Positions 15,113 to 23,670 of a DNA stretch of 24,134 nt are shown here, in pieces; positions within the stretch are counted from its first letter, which is position 1, and every line of letters begins with the position of its first letter. The notes below the pieces were generated by a model. The model saw nothing but the letters and a program-made list of their open reading frames with translations, made no database searches and had not been told where the DNA came from. Both the position numbers and the translations under genes were made by a program. This DNA comes from Caryophanales bacterium UBA4100 (GTDB lineage: Bacteria; Bacillota; Bacilli; Paenibacillales; UBA4045): contig DFXU01000025.1 in assembly GCA_002383285.1 (NCBI GenBank), positions 8,521 to 32,654 on the forward strand, in the 5' to 3' direction.

Positions 15113-16876
15113 TCATTCCTCCGTTCCCCATCGATCAATTGCGTCTGGACTAATCTTCGGAATCCTGATGATCACACTTGTTCCCACATCCAGTTCACTC
15201 TCGTAACGCAAACCGAACGCACCTCCAAAGTACAGCTGAATTCGTTCGTGTACATTTGCTACACCCATTCCTCTATTCTCGGTCGGTGATAAATGGCTAA
15301 GAATTCTTACAATGGTTGCCTCGTCCATGCCTACGCCATTATCTATAACCTGGAAGACCACCTCATTCTGAGCTTCACGTCCCCTAATTGTGATGACACC
15401 AATACCGGACTTGTTCTTAATTCCATGATATATGGCATTCTCCACAAGCGGCTGTAGGAGGATCTTAAGCGTAAGACAATTTAGAATCTCTGGGGCTACA
15501 TCAATATGAAATTCAAGCTTATCTCTATAGCGCATTTGTTGAATCGTTAGATAGTTCGTAATATGCTCAATTTCAGTTCGTATTGGTACCAGCTCTCGTC
15601 CTTTACTTATAGAGGATCTGAACAATCGGGCCAATGCGGATGTCATGAGCACAACCTCCTCAGACTTCTTCGCTTCCGCCATCCAGACAATTGAATCCAA
15701 TGTGTTATAAAGAAAGTGCGGATTAATCTGCGCTTGCAGGGCACTAATCTCACTTTTCCTCTTAAATTCCTGCTCCTTCACCACCTGAGACATGAGCTCC
15801 TTAATCCGCAGCACCATAATGTTGAATGTACGGGCTAACCGACCAATCTCTCGTGTGCTATCCACTGGTACTTGTATGTCGAAATTCCCTTTCTCAACTT
15901 CTTTCATATGCTCCTGCAACTGATTGATCGGACGAGCCAACTTACGTGATAAGAAGAAGGAAATACCTAGTGCAAGGATCAGACTGATCATACCCAACGT
16001 TAGAAAAGAAAACTGCATATCCCTCTTATTGCTCACCAATTCGTTCAAGTAAGACACACCGACAATCTTCCAGCCAAAACCTGTGTCCTGAATGGAGTAC
16101 ATCCTACTCTGCCCACCTTCATCTGTGATGAAGCTTCCTCCCTGATCTATCAACACCTCGTTAATCCGTTCTTCCTTCAGATTGCTATAGATCAACTGCT
16201 GCTGAGGATGATAAACGATATTACCACTATTATCGACAATAAAGACGTATCCTCGCTTACCAAGATCAATCTGATCGAATATGTCATTAAGCACACTAAA
16301 ATTCATATCCACTAGGAGAATGCCAAGCGTTTGCACCCCTCCAGGATTACGAATTTCCCTGCTTAATGAAACCACCCACGGGTATTCTTGGAATATGGGT
16401 TGAACCTGGGAGGATGATATGACAATCTCACCATCCGCATCGGCTGCATCCTGATACCAGGACATTTCTTTCACGTTAATATTCGGATTTAATTCGCTCT
16501 CTCTTCGATCGGAAATCCACTGTCCCTCTTCACCGAACAGCGTAATTGATGATATATCCTTACGAGAAGCAGATATGGATTGAAGGAAGTCGGAAATTTC
16601 CTCCTGACTCATTCCATTCTGAGAGGTTAGGTATTCCCGCACATTCCGATTGTTCATGACCAGCATCGAGATATTCTCCATATTGGTAATGTAGGTTTGA
16701 ATATTGAGATTGAGCTGTTTAATGAGCTCTGTTGTGTATTCCTGTGCTGTTCTTCTGGCGGCAATAGATGACAGCTGATAAGAGCTAATGCTGATCACAA
16801 TAGCTGTCAATACAATCAAGAGGGCGAAAGCAGCAGCAATATTCGATTGAATACTATTAAATTGAAACAGCTTCAT
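15113..16876 (-). CDS. Sensor histidine kinase (LytS/YesM type) with Cache-like outer domain
   Basis: This 587-residue membrane kinase has a first helix near residues 12-34, an extracytoplasmic Cache-like domain of about 250 residues (DISSITLFGEEGQWIS, SWYQDAADADGEIVIS, GYVFIVDNSGNIVYHP), a second helix near 295-315, a HAMP domain, then the His_kinase domain with H387 in QAQINPHFLYNTLDSI. The ATPase part shows the N box LLQPLVENAIYHGIK and the G box VIDNGVGMD. It would autophosphorylate on H387 and pass the phosphate to the response regulator encoded seven bases upstream. The binding-protein gene begins at its stop codon. The outer domain may be contacted by the anchored binding protein, as proposed for XylFII-LytS, or may also bind ligand itself. 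Confidence 0.93.
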   Translation of the reverse strand: MKLFQFNSIQSNIAAAFALLIVLTAIVISISSYQLSSIAARRTAQEYTTELIKQLNLNIQTYITNMENISMLVMNNRNVREYLTSQNGMSQEEISDFLQSISASRKDISSITLFGEEGQWISDRRESELNPNINVKEMSWYQDAADADGEIVISSSQVQPIFQEYPWVVSLSREIRNPGGVQTLGILLVDMNFSVLNDIFDQIDLGKRGYVFIVDNSGNIVYHPQQQLIYSNLKEERINEVLIDQGGSFITDEGGQSRMYSIQDTGFGWKIVGVSYLNELVSNKRDMQFSFLTLGMISLILALGISFFLSRKLARPINQLQEHMKEVEKGNFDIQVPVDSTREIGRLARTFNIMVLRIKELMSQVVKEQEFKRKSEISALQAQINPHFLYNTLDSIVWMAEAKKSEEVVLMTSALARLFRSSISKGRELVPIRTEIEHITNYLTIQQMRYRDKLEFHIDVAPEILNCLTLKILLQPLVENAIYHGIKNKSGIGVITIRGREAQNEVVFQVIDNGVGMDEATIVRILSHLSPTENRGMGVANVHERIQLYFGGAFGLRYESELDVGTSVIIRIPKISPDAIDRWGTEE

Positions 16877-16883
16877 TCAGCTC

Positions 16884-18497
16884 TCACGCTTTCTCCGCCA
16901 AGCACCTTTGCCGATATTCGGTAGGGCTGTCCCCGGTTATTTTTTTGAATAACATGCTGAAATAATGTGGGTCCTGATAGCCTACTCGTGAGGCAATATC
17001 ATATGTCTTCAGTGAAGTGAACTTTAAGAGCTCCTTCGCATGGCTTATTCTCTCCGTTGTCAAATACTCAACAAAGGTACTTCCTGTCTGAGACTTGAAT
17101 ACTGAGCTGAAGTAGCTTGTACTCATATGCACATGTTTACAAAGCTTCGCTAACGTAAGTCCTTCATCTGAATAATGCTGTTTCAAGTAAAGCTCTGCTA
17201 CCCTCACTTGACTGCTACGGTAATCGTCCCTTTGCTCGACGATCGTATTAATCGCATGCTTGCAGCAATCGAAAAGCCAGGCTTCCATTTCCTCTAATGT
17301 CTGGAACTGATAAATATGTGTAATTGGATTGAGCTCACCAAAGATATCTACCTCCTCCAAGCCAAGCTGATTTAGATCACGAATCAAAGAGATAATCAGC
17401 TTCTGGATGTGAATATAACATTGCTGAATGGTTGGGAATGAACTCCTATACTGCTGAATGATGGCTTGAAGCGTTACTTTTAATTCGCTCTCCGTGCCCG
17501 TCCTCATGCATGAAATCACTTTCTGCTCCCAATCCTCTTGATATTCTCCGCCTGTCGCTGCATGATAACCCTCCATATCCACTATACTGATCACCTTGCC
17601 TGTGCCTAATAAGAATCTATATTCCAAGGCAGCCATTGCGGATTCGAACGATTGCGGATAATGGTTTAAACTCTTACAGGAACGACCAATCCCTATTGTA
17701 ACCGTAAACCTCAAGTAGCTTTCGATGAGATGCCTCATCTGCTCTGCTAGCTTCTGGGCTATCTCAAACAATGGCTCCTCATCCTCACAGGATAGGATTA
17801 CAACAACCTTCTCGTCGCGAGTGCGAAAGGCGATCGATCCCACTTCCTGCTCTATGACCTCTTGGATCACATTAAACATGGCGAACCGTAATAGGTCTTT
17901 ATCCGCATTCTGATGATCCTTAGGGAAGTAATCTATATCAATAGCGATGGCCATATAATAGGGTGCATTCAGTAGTATTCGAAAAAACTCAATGCGCTCC
18001 TCCCTCTCTCTAGGATGAATAGAAGAGGTTGACATACGCTCTAGAAATCGTTCCTTCAACAAGGGCAGGCTTTCGTTAAGTTGAATTTTCAGTCGATCCA
18101 AATCCTCACGCTTGTGCTTATCATCATTCATCTCTGCTGTTACCTTCTCCAGAACCTTATGAAGCTCTCTAGCCGTAATCGGTTTTAGAATAAAATCCTT
18201 AACTCTCAGCTTAATCGCTTGCTGAGCATAGGAAAATTCATCGTATCCAGTGAGGATGATTACCTTGGTGAAGGGATGATGCTCGCTTATATATCGCGTA
18301 AGCTCCAGACCGTCCACGAACGGCATATTGATGTCAGTTAGAACAACATCTGGCTGCAATTGATCTACAGCTTCTATGGCTTCCATCCCATTCTCACAAT
18401 CGCCGATGCATACAAGTCCTAGCTCACTCCAGTTGATTCGCTCTTTAATTCCTTCACGTACGACCACCTCATCATCAACTAGAAGCACCTTATACAC
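16884..18497 (-). CDS. YesN-type response regulator with AraC DNA-binding domain
   Basis: This cytoplasmic regulator has about 537 residues. An N-terminal receiver domain shows D8/D9, phospho-acceptor D55 (TDINMP), T83 and K105. A long middle part of about 280 residues resembles the linker region of YesN-like regulators. The C-terminus holds an AraC double helix-turn-helix (LTLAKLCKHVHMSTSYFSSV and YDIASRVGYQDPHYFSMLFK, with TGDSPTEYR). The frame is open to TTG 18530, but a TATAAT at 18541-18536 would start transcription there; GTG 18497, preceded by GGGGGT, is the better start and begins MYKVLLVDDE. It is the first gene of the sensor operon. It probably activates the importer operon through the 21-bp-spaced direct repeats at 13831-13864. 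Confidence 0.93.
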   Translation of the reverse strand: MYKVLLVDDEVVVREGIKERINWSELGLVCIGDCENGMEAIEAVDQLQPDVVLTDINMPFVDGLELTRYISEHHPFTKVIILTGYDEFSYAQQAIKLRVKDFILKPITARELHKVLEKVTAEMNDDKHKREDLDRLKIQLNESLPLLKERFLERMSTSSIHPREREERIEFFRILLNAPYYMAIAIDIDYFPKDHQNADKDLLRFAMFNVIQEVIEQEVGSIAFRTRDEKVVVILSCEDEEPLFEIAQKLAEQMRHLIESYLRFTVTIGIGRSCKSLNHYPQSFESAMAALEYRFLLGTGKVISIVDMEGYHAATGGEYQEDWEQKVISCMRTGTESELKVTLQAIIQQYRSSFPTIQQCYIHIQKLIISLIRDLNQLGLEEVDIFGELNPITHIYQFQTLEEMEAWLFDCCKHAINTIVEQRDDYRSSQVRVAELYLKQHYSDEGLTLAKLCKHVHMSTSYFSSVFKSQTGSTFVEYLTTERISHAKELLKFTSLKTYDIASRVGYQDPHYFSMLFKKITGDSPTEYRQRCLAEKA

Positions 18498-18535
18498 GAT
18501 CTTACCCCCATTCTTTGTAAGCCCTTTCAACCCAT

Positions 18536-18541
18536 ATTATA
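18536..18541 (-). promoter_or_regulatory. Possible -10 box of the sensor operon
   Basis: A perfect TATAAT lies 38 bases before GTG 18497 on the minus strand. No good -35 is visible at 16-18 bases, so the promoter may need an activator or be weak. It argues against the TTG start at 18530. Confidence 0.4.
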
Positions 18542-18598
18542 ACGAGTTTACCCTTATGACGAGTAAATTATTTCATTGTAGACATCCAAATACAAGGA

Positions 18599-19822
18599 TT
18601 ATGATGTCGTTCTCTTCTGGTAAACTACCATTAACAGCAAGCTTACTAGGAAAGCTAATGCCACGAATAGAAAAGGAACTCGCGGATCAATCTGGTATGC
18701 CCATCCTCCAATGATCCCTGATGGAGCAATGAATAGAAGGATCAATACGGATAATATTGCAAAGACATTGGCTCTCTGCTCATCGTCGATTGCATTCGCT
18801 ACCACTGCCTCCAAATAAGGTAAGGTTAATATCGTTCCCATCGCCGCTAGTACAGTGCTTACGCTGAGCCAGAACAGCTCACCCGGTAGAGCGATAACAA
18901 GCAATAGATTGGATATCAACGATACAATAAATCCTCCTATCATTGCTCGATGAATATAAGATTCCCCAATACGGGGGAGTAATATCCACATCACCAATAG
19001 CATGATGACAGAGGAGACCGCTGGGAAGATCGATATAAATCCATCACCAATTCGCAGATAGTCTACCAAATATAGAGATAGATACGTATTCTTCATCGTC
19101 ATCTGAAAATTAAATAAGATATAAACGCCAAAGACGATCAAAAGCGGAGGGTTTCTCAACATATCTCGAATAACATGGATGTATTCACCGAGCCCTGCCT
19201 TCACACTCATACCGCGAGTCTCACGCATCTTCCGTATGCCCATATCGGTCTCATGTGTATAATAATTGCGAGCGAAAAACTGAAGGGTCATGCTGATACA
19301 AGCAATGATGAATAGAATGCGAACTCCTGGTATCAACGAGTAATGATAGACTAAGAGCCCCCCCAGTGGTGCGAACAAACCTCCAACAACACCGATAAAT
19401 TGTAAGATCGTAAATACATAGGTCCGTTCTTGCGGCGGGGTATCCTCGACGAGTAGACAGTAAAACGCAGTGTGCGGCACTCGTTGGAAGCCATTCACTA
19501 TTGCAGCGATTACAAAGAACCAAACGTTCTGGGATATAGCCCAGAGCAATGTTGCCACCGACCAGCTCAATATATCAAAGTAAAGTAATGCTGCCTTCCT
19601 ACCCATTAAATCAGTTAGATAGCCGCTAATGAATGATGAGAACACCTGCACAATCAGACCGATCGATGTAATCCAACCAATCGATGTCTCACTAACACCC
19701 AACTGGAACATATAAATCGTAGCATACGTACTGAACATGCTGTAGGGAATTAGGAATAGCGGTTCGAAAGCTAGACAACCACGAGCATTTCCTTTTAATC
19801 GACTTAGAAAGGGTCGAGACAT
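18599..19822 (-). CDS. MFS transporter
   Basis: This major facilitator protein of about 407 residues has twelve hydrophobic segments and the loop 2-3 motif GYLTDLMGRKAAL (the GxxxDxxGR-type A motif). It is a secondary transporter in the cytoplasmic membrane. The open frame extends to 19846, but ATG 19822 has GGGGGA six bases upstream and gives MSRPFLSRLKG, so I use it. It follows the KDG kinase/KDPG aldolase genes after a strong terminator, with only about 43 bases in which a promoter could lie, so it may depend on read-through. A role in uptake of KDG, a uronate or a related acid is possible from context only; drug efflux cannot be excluded. Confidence 0.87.
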   Translation of the reverse strand: MSRPFLSRLKGNARGCLAFEPLFLIPYSMFSTYATIYMFQLGVSETSIGWITSIGLIVQVFSSFISGYLTDLMGRKAALLYFDILSWSVATLLWAISQNVWFFVIAAIVNGFQRVPHTAFYCLLVEDTPPQERTYVFTILQFIGVVGGLFAPLGGLLVYHYSLIPGVRILFIIACISMTLQFFARNYYTHETDMGIRKMRETRGMSVKAGLGEYIHVIRDMLRNPPLLIVFGVYILFNFQMTMKNTYLSLYLVDYLRIGDGFISIFPAVSSVIMLLVMWILLPRIGESYIHRAMIGGFIVSLISNLLLVIALPGELFWLSVSTVLAAMGTILTLPYLEAVVANAIDDEQRANVFAILSVLILLFIAPSGIIGGWAYQIDPRVPFLFVALAFLVSLLLMVVYQKRTTS

Positions 19823-19865
19823 GATCATTCCCCCGAATAATAACAATTACGTTCATTAGACAATC

Positions 19866-19902
19866 AAAAAAAAACCCCATACACCATGTTTCAGTGCTGG
19901 GG
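19866..19902 (-). terminator. Rho-independent terminator after the KDPG aldolase gene
   Basis: On the minus strand CCCCA..CAC pairs with GTG..TGGGG (one small bulge, loop of about nine bases), followed by nine T residues. It starts 14 bases past the aldolase stop and should end the KDG operon before the MFS gene, at least partly. Confidence 0.85.
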
Positions 19903-19916
19903 ATAAGCAACTCCAC

Positions 19917-20579
19917 TTATTTCTTCGCAGCCTTGAACGCCTCTACGTACTGAGCCGATTTTTTCGCAATATGTGTGTAATCTCCAGTTTTCACTGCTTC
20001 TGCAGTTAGATCCGAACCAATGCCCACAGCAACTGCTCCAGCCTTTACCCACTCGCCTAGGTTGTCCAAGTTCACTCCGCCAGTTGGCATGATATTCGCT
20101 TGTGGCATTGGGCCTTTAATCGCTTTGATCATTGCTGGTGAATAGAGGTTGCCTGGGAACAGCTTCACAACATCCACGCCAAGCTCTAATGCCTCTTGGA
20201 TCTCTGCAATTGTCATACAGCCAGGCATAATCGGTACGCGATAACGATTGCATAGTATAACAGTTGCTGGATTTAACGATGGCCCAACAACAAACTCTGC
20301 TCCACTTAGAATAGCCATTCTAGCGGTCTCAGGGTCGAGCACGGTACCAACACCGATAATTGCATAGGTATCGGGGTCACTCGACGTGCTTGAATATATC
20401 GCAGCCAATTGTTCGATGGCCTTAAGCGCATAAGGTACAGTCATCGTAATTTCGATGACTTTGATCCCACCCGCAATGGCTTGTTCAGCCATACGTACAA
20501 CGTCCTCTGCGGTATCTGCGCGCAGAACAGCAACAACACCTTCGTTAGCAATTTGTTGGAGCAGCTTTAATTTTCTCAT
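19917..20579 (-). CDS. eda: KHG/KDPG aldolase
   Basis: This 220-residue class I aldolase splits 2-keto-3-deoxy-6-phosphogluconate into pyruvate and glyceraldehyde 3-phosphate, the last step of Entner-Doudoroff and uronate breakdown. The Schiff-base lysine is K139 in GVDVVKLFPGN; R20 in AVLRAD and E43 in VIEITMTVP are the other conserved active-site residues, and GVGTVLD and MPGCMT are typical. ATG 20579 is preceded by GAGAGGAAG. It lies 30 bases after KDG kinase, which makes its substrate, so the pair forms a complete two-step route from KDG. Confidence 0.95.
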   Translation of the reverse strand: MRKLKLLQQIANEGVVAVLRADTAEDVVRMAEQAIAGGIKVIEITMTVPYALKAIEQLAAIYSSTSSDPDTYAIIGVGTVLDPETARMAILSGAEFVVGPSLNPATVILCNRYRVPIMPGCMTIAEIQEALELGVDVVKLFPGNLYSPAMIKAIKGPMPQANIMPTGGVNLDNLGEWVKAGAVAVGIGSDLTAEAVKTGDYTHIAKKSAQYVEAFKAAKK

Positions 20580-20609
20580 AGCAATCTATTCTTCCTCTCG
20601 TATCTTATA

Positions 20610-21590
20610 TTATCGTTCGACATGAGCTTTATTCGTTAGCGTAGCATCGACTTGAGCCCAGGTAGGCAGTGCTTCCCAATCACCTTCGAGCTGAACGACC
20701 ATGGAGCCTACTAAATTGCCTAGCTTAACAGCACCCTTATGGCTATAACCCTTGAGTAATCCAACGAGATACCCGGCACAGAAGCCATCTCCAGCGCCGA
20801 CGGTGTCAACTACCTTATCCACCTTGAAGATTGGAACTGCACTCAGAGCGCCTTGCTCCAAGATCATCGTTTCATCTTCTCCGCCTTTAATAATCGATAC
20901 AGCCTTTAGGCTTCTAAGCTTGTCTAATATCGTATCCATATCGTCGGTTGCATATAACAGCTTTAATTCATCGACTCCTGGGAGAAAATAATCTGCTTGC
21001 TCTGCTAGCTCCAATAACACTGGTCTTGCTTCCTCAATCGTCCACAGCTTTAAACGCAAATTCGGGTCGAAGCTAACCTTAACACCATGCTTTTGTGCTA
21101 ACCTTACCGCCTCTCGCACCGTTCGCACACAGCTCTCACTTAGTGCAGGGGTAATGCCTGTTATATGTAGAATTTTCGCTTGACTTATATAGGCTTCATC
21201 CAAGTGCTCCGGCTGCATTAAACTTGCAGCAGAAGACTTACGATGGTAATAAACAGATACCTTTCCTGCCATCTCTTGTCGCGACATTAGACCAGTGCCT
21301 GCTTCATCCGTTAATATAGCAGCGCTGATATCAACGCCTTCACCACGAATAGACTTAGCAATATATTGACCATATGGGTCGTTACCTAGTCGTCCAAACC
21401 AGCCAGCCTGATGTCCCAGTCTTGCAATCCCGATAGCCAGATTACTCTCAGCACCGCCGAATGATTTATTCAGCCCTCCGCTGTATTCCAATCCTCTGCT
21501 CCCTTGTGGGGTGAATAACGCCATACTCTCTCCGAATGTGATAATTTCTGGTACAGGACCTCGACTCATACTCTGTGTATTGCTACTCAA
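20610..21590 (-). CDS. kdgK: 2-keto-3-deoxygluconate kinase (PfkB family)
   Basis: This 326-residue cytoplasmic kinase makes KDPG from 2-keto-3-deoxygluconate and ATP. The PfkB signatures are present: GGAESNLAIGIARLG near the N-terminus (45-59) and DTVGAGDGFCAGY near the C-terminus, with D268 the catalytic base. YYHRKSSAA and FDPNLRLKLW fit KdgK rather than ribokinase or fructokinase. The start is TTG at 21590, supported by AAAGGAG nine bases upstream; an internal ATG (codon 8) lacks a site. It lies between an IMPase-family gene and eda. No dehydratase or isomerase for uronates is in the window, so the source of KDG is elsewhere. Confidence 0.93.
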   Translation of the reverse strand: MSSNTQSMSRGPVPEIITFGESMALFTPQGSRGLEYSGGLNKSFGGAESNLAIGIARLGHQAGWFGRLGNDPYGQYIAKSIRGEGVDISAAILTDEAGTGLMSRQEMAGKVSVYYHRKSSAASLMQPEHLDEAYISQAKILHITGITPALSESCVRTVREAVRLAQKHGVKVSFDPNLRLKLWTIEEARPVLLELAEQADYFLPGVDELKLLYATDDMDTILDKLRSLKAVSIIKGGEDETMILEQGALSAVPIFKVDKVVDTVGAGDGFCAGYLVGLLKGYSHKGAVKLGNLVGSMVVQLEGDWEALPTWAQVDATLTNKAHVER

Positions 21591-21638
21591 TGTAAACAGC
21601 TCCTTTGGCTCCTATATATGAACACTCCGCCTATTATA

Positions 21639-22490
21639 TCATACCATTAACTCATTCATAAGCTCCTGATGAACGTTTCCATTTGTGGCTAATATGTTAC
21701 GAGTTGCAAGGGTGAATGGTTGCCCTTCTGTATCCGTTACACGTCCTCCGGACTCGCTAATTAGTAATGCTCCCGCAGCAATATCCCATGAATTCAATCC
21801 AATCTCCCAGAAACCGCTTAACCGTCCAGCGGCCACATAAGCCAGATGAAGTGCTGCTGAACCAGCAATCCGTAGATTACGCACCTTAGGTGCAACGGCC
21901 TTAATGCCTACTAAATTTGCAGGGAGCGCTTCGAGATGATCAGCAGGGAAGCCTGTAGCAATAAGACTGTCCGAGAGTTTCACTTCTTCTGACACATGAA
22001 TTCTCTTTCCCTTGAGATATGCTCCCTTTCCCTTCTCGGCCACGAATACCTCATCACGAATCGGATCATAGACAACGCCTACAATAACCTCACCTTTGTG
22101 TGCAAGCGCAATAGATACACTAAAGAAAGGAAAACCATGTACAAAGTTAGTCGTTCCATCAATCGGATCGACGATCCAGAGGAATTCAGCCTGAACTGCA
22201 TCTTCTATCGCACGTGTAGATGCTAGTGGACCAGGAGCCACACCTTCTTCACCGAGAAAATCATGCAGTGGAAAATGTGTGCTAATCATCTTGCGAATTA
22301 ATTGCTCTGCGCCTTTATCAACTTCCGTAACTAGATCATGCGAAGAATGCTTAAGATTAATATTCTTTATCTCTCCAAGCTTACTCTTAATGAATTCTCC
22401 TGCCATCGCTGCAGTATTGACTGCTACGGCTGTATAACTTTTACCACTTACAACATAAGAAGACTTGATTGTATCCATATCTATCATCAC
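21639..22490 (-). CDS. Inositol monophosphatase family protein
   Basis: This 283-residue, metal-dependent phosphatase is of the SuhB/IMPase fold. Metal-site motifs are seen in order: GEEG (80-83), WIVDPIDGTTNF (105-116, with D108 and D111) and the C-terminal NSWDIAAGALLI. The exact substrate (inositol phosphate, fructose bisphosphate, another sugar phosphate) cannot be decided. The frame begins at GTG 22490 with ATG 22487 and ATG 22478 next in frame; the ribosome binding site (AAAGAG) is weak for all, so the start is uncertain. It is the first gene of the KDG operon and lies directly downstream of a 17-bp palindrome and two TATAAT boxes. Confidence 0.92.
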   Translation of the reverse strand: MMIDMDTIKSSYVVSGKSYTAVAVNTAAMAGEFIKSKLGEIKNINLKHSSHDLVTEVDKGAEQLIRKMISTHFPLHDFLGEEGVAPGPLASTRAIEDAVQAEFLWIVDPIDGTTNFVHGFPFFSVSIALAHKGEVIVGVVYDPIRDEVFVAEKGKGAYLKGKRIHVSEEVKLSDSLIATGFPADHLEALPANLVGIKAVAPKVRNLRIAGSAALHLAYVAAGRLSGFWEIGLNSWDIAAGALLISESGGRVTDTEGQPFTLATRNILATNGNVHQELMNELMV

Positions 22491-22499
22491 TCTTTCTGA

Positions 22500-22516
22500 G
22501 TTGAGGAATCCTCAAC
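22500..22516. promoter_or_regulatory. Perfect 17-bp palindrome, candidate operator of the KDG operon
   Basis: GTTGAGG and CCTCAAC flank a 3-bp centre with no mismatch. It lies between TATAAT boxes (22539-22544 and 22529-22534, minus strand) and the first gene, so a bound repressor would block early transcription. No T-run follows, so it is not a terminator for uvsE. The binding protein is not encoded in the window as far as I can see. Confidence 0.55.
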
Positions 22517-22528
22517 AATTTCTATTAA

Positions 22529-22544
22529 ATTATACGTAATTATA
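22529..22544 (-). promoter_or_regulatory. Tandem -10 boxes upstream of the KDG operon
   Basis: Two TATAAT hexamers (22544-22539 and 22534-22529) occur ten bases apart on the minus strand. Neither has a convincing -35 at 16-18 bases. A start near 22522-22532 would place the palindrome just downstream. Confidence 0.4.
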
Positions 22545-22580
22545 TACACAGAGTTGCATTAATATATGAAAATCAAGTCC

Positions 22581-23555
22581 TCAGCCATTCTGCTTCTTCA
22601 TCATTATCGTCCCATCATCAATCAGCTCAATTCCTTCTTCCCGCTTTAATTCATCTATCAGCCGGAATAATGCACTGTCCTTCATCTTAGCTTCAAGCAT
22701 AATATCAAGCTTAGATGTTTCGTCAACAATCGAGCGTAGGAATTGTAATAAATCTGGGGTGTGGATGTAGTCTGCATGGCTTCGAGGATCTTGCTCACTC
22801 TTCGGGCTTGAGGCGTGGATTTTCGGAGGAATGGATTGGTCTTCCCATGTTCTTGATATTCGTGTCCATAAAGCTGAAGCTTCATCCCCATTGTTATTAA
22901 CAGCATGATGGTGGATGTCCAGAACCATAGGCACATGAAGCTTTTCACAGGCATACAACGTCTCCGTGGCATTAAAGGTTTTATCATCATTCTCAAGTGT
23001 AATATGTGAGCGAATACGGCTTGACATGCTCTCGAATTGATTAATAAATCGACTCGCACTCTGTGCCTTGTCCATATAAGCACCACCCATGTGGATGTTA
23101 CATTTGGCTGAATCGTCTAATCCCATATATTCGAGCATTCGAACATGACGATCAAGATCCGCATAGGACTTATCCAATACATCCTTCCTGGGCGTACTAA
23201 GAACGGTAAAGTGATCAGGATGAAAGCTGATGCGCATCTGGTGCTCACGAATGTAGGCACCTAGCTTTGCGAACTCATCGGCCAGAATTGGGAATGGGTC
23301 CCAATCTTCGAGCAACTCATGACCTAAGAGAGGTATTAATTTCGATGACAATCGATAAACATGAATATCATGTGCTCGATTGTGCCGTAACAGCCTTAAT
23401 GTATTATGAATATTCTCCGCAGCGATTTTCTCCAGCTTACGAATAGCTGCTTCTCGATCAGCGATAGCTTTGAAGGTGGTAGCCGTCATTGTTTTCGAAG
23501 GAGACGCATTGCTAACTACTGTCGACATTGCCACATAACCCAAACGGACGATCAT
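22581..23555 (-). CDS. uvsE: UV damage endonuclease UvsE
   Basis: This protein of about 324 residues is a TIM-barrel, metal-dependent endonuclease that nicks DNA 5' of UV photoproducts in an excision repair route independent of UvrABC. It is recognised by the start MIVRLGYVAMS, then LLRHNRAHDIHVYRLSSKLIPL, the metal-site motifs SFHPDH, NIHMGG, ITLENDD, LDIHHH and KIHASS, and the C-terminal MLEAKMKD. Length fits the family (B. subtilis YwjD is similar). The open frame reaches 23600, but GAGAGGGA lies nine bases before ATG 23555. It is 115 bases after the small gene upstream; no strong terminator follows it. Confidence 0.94.
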   Translation of the reverse strand: MIVRLGYVAMSTVVSNASPSKTMTATTFKAIADREAAIRKLEKIAAENIHNTLRLLRHNRAHDIHVYRLSSKLIPLLGHELLEDWDPFPILADEFAKLGAYIREHQMRISFHPDHFTVLSTPRKDVLDKSYADLDRHVRMLEYMGLDDSAKCNIHMGGAYMDKAQSASRFINQFESMSSRIRSHITLENDDKTFNATETLYACEKLHVPMVLDIHHHAVNNNGDEASALWTRISRTWEDQSIPPKIHASSPKSEQDPRSHADYIHTPDLLQFLRSIVDETSKLDIMLEAKMKDSALFRLIDELKREEGIELIDDGTIMMKKQNG

Positions 23556-23670
23556 CCCAACCATTCCCTCTCTTGAACTTAAGAAATCTATGATTAGCAT
23601 TCAGATTATCTTAATGTTCACCGAAGGTAATGGCCTTATACAGATGACTTACTACAAACCTAACGAGGAT

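Noticed and set aside
22500..22516. Palindrome as a terminator for uvsE
   Set aside because: No T-run follows it in the minus direction, and it lies next to the start of the downstream gene, so an operator is more likely.
22682..23086. Minus-strand open frame of 134 codons inside uvsE
   Set aside because: It is an alternative frame fully within uvsE, whose own frame carries all the family motifs.
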